A DNA stretch of 64,000 nt from Paenibacillus xylanexedens (GTDB lineage Bacteria; Bacillota; Bacilli; Paenibacillales; Paenibacillaceae), in contig NZ_VEBF01000002.1 of NCBI RefSeq assembly GCF_007676705.1, forward strand, positions 1,488,001 to 1,552,000, in the 5' to 3' direction. Below are positions 58,296 through 64,000 of the stretch, piece by piece. Made by a program: the position numbers and the translations under genes. The notes below the pieces were generated by a model. It did not search any database, was not told the origin of the DNA, and saw only the letters and a list, made by a program, of their open reading frames with translations. The first letter of the stretch is position 1, and the number at the start of each line of letters is the position of its first letter.

Positions 58296-59051
58296 CTAGA
58301 GTTCCAATGTTAGACCGACCGGGCAATGATCACTGCCCATCACGTGGCAGTCGATATGTGCATCAGCAACCTTCGGCGCCAATTGATTGGACACGAGAAA
58401 ATAATCGATGCGCCAACCCACATTCCGTTCTCTGACCTTCGGCATATAAGACCACCAACTGTATACATCCGTACGATCCGGATACAGGTGGCGGAAGCTG
58501 TCCACATAACCAGAAGCAAGCAAATCGGTCATCTTGCCACGCTCTTCAAGGGTAAATCCGGAATTACCCAGATTGGGCTTCGGATTCTTCAGATCGATCT
58601 CCTGATGAGCCACATTCAGGTCACCACAGACGATAACGGGCTTGGTCTGCTCCAGTTGCAGAATATAACCTCGGAATCGGTCTTCCCATTCCAGACGGTA
58701 AGGCAACCGGGTCAGATCCCGCTTCGCGTTAGGTGTATAGACGTTCACCAGATAAAAATCATCATACTCCAGTGTAATCATCCGGCCTTCCGGTTCGCTG
58801 TCTTCCTCCATCCCGTAATGCACAGATAAAGGCTTGATTCGGCTAAATACTGCTGTGCCGGAATATCCTTTTTTGATCGCATAATTCCAATATTGATACA
58901 CGTCTTCCCCCAGGTCCATCTCAATCTGTCCGGCTTGCAATTTGGTCTCCTGAAGGCAGAAAATATCCGCCTGACTCTCCTGATAATAATCCATAAATCC
59001 TTTGGTCACACATGCCCTTAAGCCATTCACATTCCAGGACACCAGCTTCAT
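58296..59051 (-). CDS. exoA: Exodeoxyribonuclease III / AP endonuclease
   Basis: 251 residues of the ExoIII/APE1 family, with the complete metal and catalytic set: LVSWNVNGLRACVTKGFMDY, FCLQETKLQ (Glu ligand), VYTPNAKRDLTRL, VCGDLNVAHQEIDLKNPKPN and the final VMGSDHCPVGLTL (Asp-His pair). It repairs abasic sites and degrades duplex DNA from 3' ends. The standard length matches B. subtilis ExoA. Monocistronic with a strong terminator. Confidence 0.95.
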   Translation of the reverse strand: MKLVSWNVNGLRACVTKGFMDYYQESQADIFCLQETKLQAGQIEMDLGEDVYQYWNYAIKKGYSGTAVFSRIKPLSVHYGMEEDSEPEGRMITLEYDDFYLVNVYTPNAKRDLTRLPYRLEWEDRFRGYILQLEQTKPVIVCGDLNVAHQEIDLKNPKPNLGNSGFTLEERGKMTDLLASGYVDSFRHLYPDRTDVYSWWSYMPKVRERNVGWRIDYFLVSNQLAPKVADAHIDCHVMGSDHCPVGLTLEL

Positions 59052-59136
59052 ATCCTCATCTCCTCACATCTCTCCAATATAGCATGGGCGAATTCAGGAG
59101 GACAAGGTTCACGGCCTGGAAATGACACCAACTTGC

Positions 59137-59694
59137 CTAAATATCGCTTCGTAACTTGGAGAACACCGCAAGGTCAATATATCTGCCTTTCTCGAACTCA
59201 TGCTGTCGAAGTACGCCTTCCTTCTGAAAACCCAGCTTGTGTAACAGGCGAATCGACGCCTCGTTCTCCGGTTCAACCTTCGCTTCGATCTTGTTGAGCT
59301 GCATGCTCGTGAATCCAAAATTCAGCACAGCATGGGCCACTTCCGTCATAACACCGCGGCCCCAGAAAGCCGAACACAAGTCGTATCCGATCTCAGCACG
59401 GTTATGTACATCTTCGTAGTTCAGGAACCCACAGGTTCCGATCACTTTAAGAGTTTCACGGTCTTCAATCATCCAGCGTAAACCCGTGTGTTCCTTGAAA
59501 ATCTTCGTATACCAGTTCATCTCACCCTGTGCATCCTCCACGGATTCAAAGGGAGTGAATGGCATATATTGGACCACAGCTTCATCCGAATATAACTCCA
59601 ACAGGTCTTGGCTGTCCCTAGCCACTGCCGACCGAAGGACGAATCGGTCGGTCTGGATTAGGGGAAACAGGTCAAACGTAAATTGCTCACTCAT
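59137..59694 (-). CDS. GNAT acetyltransferase (RimJ/RimL type)
   Basis: 185 residues. The opening LIQTDRFVLRSAVARDSQDL and the acetyl-CoA pyrophosphate loop DLCSAFWGRGVMTEVAHAVL are typical of the RimJ/RimL branch, followed by LNKIEAKVEPENEASIRLLH and LGFQKEGVLRQHEFEKGRYI. It could acetylate a ribosomal protein N-terminus or a small molecule. The substrate is not predictable. Confidence 0.92.
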   Translation of the reverse strand: MSEQFTFDLFPLIQTDRFVLRSAVARDSQDLLELYSDEAVVQYMPFTPFESVEDAQGEMNWYTKIFKEHTGLRWMIEDRETLKVIGTCGFLNYEDVHNRAEIGYDLCSAFWGRGVMTEVAHAVLNFGFTSMQLNKIEAKVEPENEASIRLLHKLGFQKEGVLRQHEFEKGRYIDLAVFSKLRSDI

Positions 59695-59860
59695 GCGAGG
59701 TCTCCTTTATCACATTCAATATATAAGTCATTTTACTATTAATATGTTCTATTAACATCTCTCTCTCTTCTCTATAAGCTGTTCTATTGACTATTAAAAG
59801 TAGGGAGACTACATTATGCTTTAGAAGATTAACATTTGAAATAGACTAGGAGGCGGAACA

Positions 59861-60997
59861 ATGACCACATCATCGTATGACGTTATTATCGTAGGAGCCG
59901 GCTCCATGGGCATGAGTGCAGGTTATTATCTATCGCGCAGTGGATGCAAAGTTTTACTAATGGATGCCTTTGATCCTCCGCATACGGAAGGAAGCCATCA
60001 CGGAGATACCAGACTGATTCGCCATGTGTACAGTGGGGGGCCTGACTATGTTGCCATGGCACTACTTGCACAGAAGTTATGGCATGAGCTGGAGGAAACG
60101 ACGGGAGACCAACTGTTTGTTCCATCAGGCGTCTTGAATATAGCTGACCCGGAGATTCATTCCTTTCATAACCGATTGAGCCATGCAGATGATGCAGACA
60201 TTCGTTATGAAACGTTGCATGCAGCCGAGGTGATGAAACGCTGGCCAGGTATTACCGTACCTGAACATTACGAGGCCATGTATGAGCCTGATGCGGGTTA
60301 TTTGTATAGTGAACCCTGTATTCGTGCCTTCCGCAAAGCAGCCGAGGCTCACGGTGCCACCTTGTTAACGCACACGCTTGTGGAGCATATCGAATACGGA
60401 CCACATTCCGTTGCAGTTCAGACTTCGGGTGGTGAGACATACCATGCGAATCAAATTATCCTGAGCGCGGGTGCCTGGTTTCAGACGTTAAAACCTTTCG
60501 TGGATCTCCCGATCCAGGCTGTACGTAAAACGGTTGGATGGTTTGATTCCCCCGAAGCCCTGTATGGCGAGGCGCACTTCCCCGGATTCACACTGGCAGG
60601 AAAAGAAGGAACCTATTATGGATTTCCGAGCATTGGTGGATCAGGTCTGAAGATGGGTCGTCATGATACGGGTCAAGTGTGGACACCAGGAAGTACGATG
60701 GCTCCTTTTGGTACGGAAGAAACGGACGAGGGTGATCTGCGCAGGCTGCTCGAACTTCATATGCCTCAGGCAGCTGGAGAATTGAAACGTGGTAGTGTGT
60801 GCAAGTATGAATTCACTTCGGATGAAGATTTTATTATCGACCGACACCCTGCCCATGAGCGTGTGTGGCTGGCAGGCGGTTTCTCCGGTCACGGCTTCAA
60901 GTTCGCAAGTGCCATTGGGCAGATACTATCCGACTTGGTGCAAACGGGGCACACGGATCAGGATATTAGCAGGTTCGCCCTATCCCGTTTTCGTTAA
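59861..60997 (+). CDS. solA: N-methyl-L-tryptophan / sarcosine oxidase family flavoprotein
   Basis: 378 residues. FAD-binding GAGSMGMSAGYYLSRSGCKV at the N-terminus and ERVWLAGGFSGHGFKFASAI at the C-terminus. The Cys in GSVCKYEFTSDEDFIID lies where monomeric sarcosine oxidase and MTOX attach FAD covalently. It oxidatively demethylates N-methyl amino acids, producing formaldehyde and H2O2. SolA is the best match in length (about 372); sarcosine is an alternative substrate. Monocistronic. Confidence 0.9.
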   Translation: MTTSSYDVIIVGAGSMGMSAGYYLSRSGCKVLLMDAFDPPHTEGSHHGDTRLIRHVYSGGPDYVAMALLAQKLWHELEETTGDQLFVPSGVLNIADPEIHSFHNRLSHADDADIRYETLHAAEVMKRWPGITVPEHYEAMYEPDAGYLYSEPCIRAFRKAAEAHGATLLTHTLVEHIEYGPHSVAVQTSGGETYHANQIILSAGAWFQTLKPFVDLPIQAVRKTVGWFDSPEALYGEAHFPGFTLAGKEGTYYGFPSIGGSGLKMGRHDTGQVWTPGSTMAPFGTEETDEGDLRRLLELHMPQAAGELKRGSVCKYEFTSDEDFIIDRHPAHERVWLAGGFSGHGFKFASAIGQILSDLVQTGHTDQDISRFALSRFR

Positions 60998-61046
60998 GTA
61001 CAGGCCTGCTGAATGAACTTGAACATATGTATGTCTAAAATAGCTA

Positions 61047-61098
61047 CTTTCTTAGAGGGTGCAGTGTTGCTTAGAGCACTGCACCTCCTCCAAGAAAG
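61047..61098. terminator. Bidirectional terminator between solA and GH30 genes
   Basis: CTTTCTT-(4)-GGTGCAGTG and CACTGCACC-(6)-AAGAAAG form a long interrupted stem between convergent genes. Confidence 0.8.
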
Positions 61099-61135
61099 AA
61101 GGACACGTACGAACGTTAATTCATGCCAACTCACA

Positions 61136-62989
61136 CTAATTAACTTTGATTAGGCTCCATTGCTGATTGGCTCCGCCATTGTCGGCCCATTGAATCGTGG
61201 AGGCACCCGCGGTCAGAGACCCTTGATTGATGTCAACCGTCAGGCCACTGTTTCGATTCGCAAGTACCACATATCCTCCCACATCAATTGGCAGCCATTG
61301 CTGATTGTTGCCCCCGTTATCCTGCCACTGAATCAGAGCGGCTCCGCCTTGTGTAGAACTCGAATTCACATCCAACAAAAGCCCACTGCCCACATTGCGA
61401 ATGTTGTAATATCCGTTGCCTGTAGACTCCAGCTTCCACTGCTGGTTGGTTGCTCCATTATCATTCCACTGAATGATTGTTGCCCCACCCGTAGAAGAAG
61501 CACCGTTAACATCAAGTGCAAGTCCACTGTTACGGTTGATTAATTTGTATATGGCGCCGGATTCATATCCTGTACCACCATTATAAGATGCACCGGAAAT
61601 GACGTAGGTTGTGACCGAATTGGCCTTGGCCGTAGCGGTAAAGGTTTTGTTTTGCACAGTAATATTGGTCAATTGCTGCAACTTCTCTGTTGAAGAGGTC
61701 CGATATACTTGAGCAGACGTACCTGTGTTAGTAAAGCGACTGAGATCATAGGTTACCGTTGTATCTGTCGATTCCGAATTGGTTGTGACCAGTACAACTT
61801 TACCGGAAGCTGCATCATAGGCTGCAAGGGTATTGGCATCACTCATGCCGATAATCTTGTATCCGGGACGAATAAATTTGCTGTAATTGCCCATGACATA
61901 ATATTTTTGGTTCACCGTATAGCTGGTCGTTTGTGTATTGTTCAACACGTTCTTGAAGAATCCCCATCCTTCTGCACTATCCACGGCTTGCCAATACACC
62001 CATGCACTCGCTCCCATATTGCGAATATCCTTAAGGATGGTACGTGACATCGTAAGTCCGCTTGCATCTCCGTCTCCATATTCCGAGGTCCACAGATGTT
62101 TGCCCGCAGACGTCGCTGTGTTGCGCAAAGCAGTGCGATTGCTTCCGCCATACGTGTGTGTGTTGATCTGACTAATGGATGATTTAACCGCACTGCTGTA
62201 GCTGTTAAAAGACACATTGGTATCATCAATACTGTATTCTTCCGGTGCGCTCAGCTTCGTGGACAGGCCCTTCGCATTCAACGAAGTTTGTACCTGACTC
62301 AGAATCGTGTTCTGATCCGCCCGGTCAAAGTGCATGCCCTCCTGATCATTGCCCTGCTTCCACCACGTCGAGATCGGTTCATTGAGCGGAGTTACGCTAT
62401 CGAATGTGATCCCCCAGTTATCCCGGAAATGCTTCACGACCTCAGTCAGATAATCGGCAAAATCATCAACATACTCAGGCTTGAGGTTATTCCCTCCATT
62501 CGCCGAACCGGACACATTGCCACTGATCGTCATCCAGTAAGGTGCAGAATTCGCAAAAGCTTCGATGACATTCACGCCTTGAGCTTTGGCGGCTTGCAGC
62601 ATATAACGCTGGTTCGCATCTGCAGTCCAGTCATACACGCCGGGAGAAGGCTGGTAGCCAGGAACGGCTTTGCGATATTCGAGGATATTGGATGATGGAT
62701 TATCCCCGCCTCCAATGTTGTACCGCAGGATGTTCAGACCGAGTCCGGTATTTGCGTTAAACATTTTCTCCACATACTCATCCCGGTTGGAGTATTCTCC
62801 TACCACTTTGCCCCACCACGCGAGGGATGTTCCCCATCCCTCCATCGTCTGGTATTGCTTCGATGGATCGGCAACAGCCGTGTAAGCTCCCGCAGCAGAT
62901 ACCTCTGTCCCCAGTCCCAAACTGCCTGTTAGCAGACTTCCTGCCAGCAGCAGCGAGCTCATTCGTTTTAACCACTTCATCCGCTTCAC
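61136..62989 (-). CDS. Secreted GH30 glycoside hydrolase with ricin-type carbohydrate-binding module
   Basis: 617 residues. Signal peptide 1-32 (MSSLLLAGSLLTGSLGLGTE, cleavage near VSAAG). The GH30 catalytic barrel starts YQTMEGWGTSLAWWGKVVGE, a beginning typical of endo-beta-1,6-galactanase-type GH30 (subfamily 5). Acid/base Glu in VTPLNEPISTWW, nucleophile Glu in LWTSEYGDGDASG. The beta-sandwich follows to about residue 460. The C-terminus is a CBM13 ricin B trefoil with three QxW-type repeats (TNQQWKLES, NNQQWLPI, ANQQWSLI). Probably acts on arabinogalactan side chains of plant wall. The substrate is inferred from the opening motif. Confidence 0.9.
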   Translation of the reverse strand: MKRMKWLKRMSSLLLAGSLLTGSLGLGTEVSAAGAYTAVADPSKQYQTMEGWGTSLAWWGKVVGEYSNRDEYVEKMFNANTGLGLNILRYNIGGGDNPSSNILEYRKAVPGYQPSPGVYDWTADANQRYMLQAAKAQGVNVIEAFANSAPYWMTISGNVSGSANGGNNLKPEYVDDFADYLTEVVKHFRDNWGITFDSVTPLNEPISTWWKQGNDQEGMHFDRADQNTILSQVQTSLNAKGLSTKLSAPEEYSIDDTNVSFNSYSSAVKSSISQINTHTYGGSNRTALRNTATSAGKHLWTSEYGDGDASGLTMSRTILKDIRNMGASAWVYWQAVDSAEGWGFFKNVLNNTQTTSYTVNQKYYVMGNYSKFIRPGYKIIGMSDANTLAAYDAASGKVVLVTTNSESTDTTVTYDLSRFTNTGTSAQVYRTSSTEKLQQLTNITVQNKTFTATAKANSVTTYVISGASYNGGTGYESGAIYKLINRNSGLALDVNGASSTGGATIIQWNDNGATNQQWKLESTGNGYYNIRNVGSGLLLDVNSSSTQGGAALIQWQDNGGNNQQWLPIDVGGYVVLANRNSGLTVDINQGSLTAGASTIQWADNGGANQQWSLIKVN

Positions 62990-63042
62990 TCCTTAGATTT
63001 TACACTTGCACTCCGATGTCAGAACAACTTTCCGATCGCTGT

Positions 63043-63090
63043 TATCCCCAGATTTTTTAATTATTCTTTTAAAGGGAAAATCCGGGGATA
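63043..63090 (-). terminator. Hairpin downstream of GH43 gene, possible terminator
   Basis: TATCCCCAGATTTT and AAAATCCGGGGATA arms (one mismatch) with a 20-base AT-rich loop. It lies between the GH43 stop and the GH30 start. Confidence 0.5.
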
Positions 63091-63223
63091 GCATATGCTT
63101 CCGATGCAGCTTTCTTTCAGAAAGCTTTTAGGCGCACGCTTCGCTTCTTCAAGTTATTTCTGACCTCTACGTTATCGTGTAAAAAGTTTAACTTATTTAT
63201 ATCTTCTTAAACACGAACACCTA

Positions 63224-64000
63224 TTATTGTGCAACCTCTCGGAAGGTCGCGTCTGACTTATCGAGTGCAGTAACGACAACTTCCAATTTCAGTACATTAT
63301 TGTAATGTCTCAAATACAAGTTAGGGTTACTAAACGAGGCATACGAAGTCCAAGCGGCGTTAGCAAGTCCATTGACACGTTTGAACGTGGCATCATTTCG
63401 GAATGTGGCGCTGCCGTCATTTTTCACCAATGTGATGTTTCCATTATTATTGCGCAGGAAATAACCTGGATAGTTCATGGACTCAAACGAAATTCCTGTT
63501 GCATTCGACAGCCCGGGAACGATGCGGAACTGTGCATCCTCCGCTGGACTGATATTGGCATCGATTCGCGCCTGATAGTTGGAATGACGAATGAAGCTGC
63601 CCGGTACATTGAATGACTCCAACTTGCGGATATCGCCAAGCTGTCCGGATTCTTTCAATACGGTCATATGCCGGACGAGTCCGGTAAGACCCGCAATCTC
63701 CTGCTTGGCACCCCAGGTCTGGAAACCGTCAGCAGAGTCGCTGTAATAATATTTTTGTGTTGCATAACCGTCGAAGTAGATTCGCCATGAACCATTATCC
63801 AACTGAACAAGCGCCGGACCTTCAACCCAAGAGCCCCAGCCGGCCCAATCCCCTGTGCCTTTAAAGGTATAAGGACCGGTCAGCGAGGTCGCTGTCGCAT
63901 ATTCAATGTATTTGGTGGTTTCGTTCTTGGTAAAGGCATGATAGGTTGAGCCTGTCTGAACAATAAAGGTATCAATATAATTGGGAGCAATGCCTGCCAG
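63224..64000 (-). CDS. GH43 family enzyme with CBM42 (AbfB) domain, 5' end beyond window
   Basis: The last 258 residues of a secreted glycosidase. The first visible part (about 1-110) is the end of a five-bladed beta-propeller GH43 domain: NYIDTFIVQTGSTYHAFTKN, GDWAGWGSWVEGPALV (catalytic-type Glu) and WRIYFDGYATQKYYYSDSAD. From about residue 120 to the end is an AbfB/CBM42 arabinose-binding trefoil: KLESFNVPGSFIRHSNYQAR, DAQFRIVPGLSNATGISFES, YPGYFLRNNNGNITLVKNDG, ATFKRVNGLAN and SNPNLYLRHYNN. It probably releases arabinofuranosyl units, in keeping with the GH30 gene downstream. Confidence 0.9.
   Translation of the reverse strand: MAGIAPNYIDTFIVQTGSTYHAFTKNETTKYIEYATATSLTGPYTFKGTGDWAGWGSWVEGPALVQLDNGSWRIYFDGYATQKYYYSDSADGFQTWGAKQEIAGLTGLVRHMTVLKESGQLGDIRKLESFNVPGSFIRHSNYQARIDANISPAEDAQFRIVPGLSNATGISFESMNYPGYFLRNNNGNITLVKNDGSATFRNDATFKRVNGLANAAWTSYASFSNPNLYLRHYNNVLKLEVVVTALDKSDATFREVAQ

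Overview
The window looks like a chromosomal stretch of a Paenibacillus-type Firmicute. This is an inference from strong AGGAGG-type ribosome binding sites, frequent TTG/GTG starts, LicT-type antitermination, a meso-diaminopimelate dehydrogenase, a KhtTU-like K+/H+ antiporter and a rich set of plant-cell-wall enzymes (pectate lyase, GH42, expansin, GH30 with ricin repeats, GH43 with CBM42, a GH140-like protein). There are no rRNA or tRNA genes, no CRISPR array, no transposase and no phage genes.

Layout. 1-3.8 kb: pectate lyase (cut by the window edge), an AraC regulator and a divergent GH42 beta-galactosidase. 3.9-5.6 kb: ECF-type sigma factor with an overlapping DUF4179 anti-sigma-like membrane protein. 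5.7-8.4 kb: five tightly spaced small soluble genes, one of them SMI1/KNR4 (SUKH), resembling an orphan immunity-gene operon. 8.6-12.1 kb: PilZ protein, NCS2 purine/uracil permease, ankyrin protein and LysR regulator. 12.1-18.5 kb: an aryl-beta-glucoside utilisation locus (PTS EIIBCA, LicT antiterminator, two GH1 6-phospho-beta-glucosidases) in which every gene is preceded by its own LicT RNA target and terminator. 18.6-21.9 kb: ParS/MbcA-like orphan antitoxin, suppressor-of-fused protein, a GAF-LuxR regulator and a lipoprotein with a possible LuxR box. 22.0-28.8 kb: an unusual family-5 peptide ABC importer: a fused double ATPase divergent from two permeases with large N-terminal extensions, and a lipoprotein binding protein whose two halves occur in reversed order, which looks like a natural circular permutation.

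28.8-41 kb is an accessory stretch: acetyltransferase, ROK regulator, small membrane proteins, a small P-loop kinase bracketed by two copies of a hairpin repeat, nitroreductase, DHA2 efflux pump with HxlR regulator, cyclase, WYL regulator, DJ-1/PfpI protein, quinone-oxidoreductase-like protein, PhzF and a hydrolase. 42-45.4 kb: expansin, then a KhtTU-like antiporter operon led by a GreA-C-domain protein and a possible 24-codon leader ORF. 45.7-54 kb: glutamate dehydrogenase, then a LacI-controlled carbohydrate cluster (GH140-like hydrolase, Gfo/Idh/MocA dehydrogenase, EutH-family transporter, second PTS EIIBCA). 54-61 kb: a CxxC/CC plus pentapeptide-repeat protein, DAP dehydrogenase, two lipoprotein/small membrane genes, hydrolase, exonuclease III, GNAT and a sarcosine/N-methyltryptophan oxidase. 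61-64 kb: GH30-ricin and GH43-CBM42 enzymes, the latter cut by the window end.

The strongest candidate for something undescribed is the permuted solute-binding protein with its extended permeases. Next are the EutH-type transporter in a sugar locus, the four-fold LicT-gated operon, the bracketing repeats near 32-36 kb, and three small ORFs (38, 48 and 24 codons) that are too short for routine gene calling.
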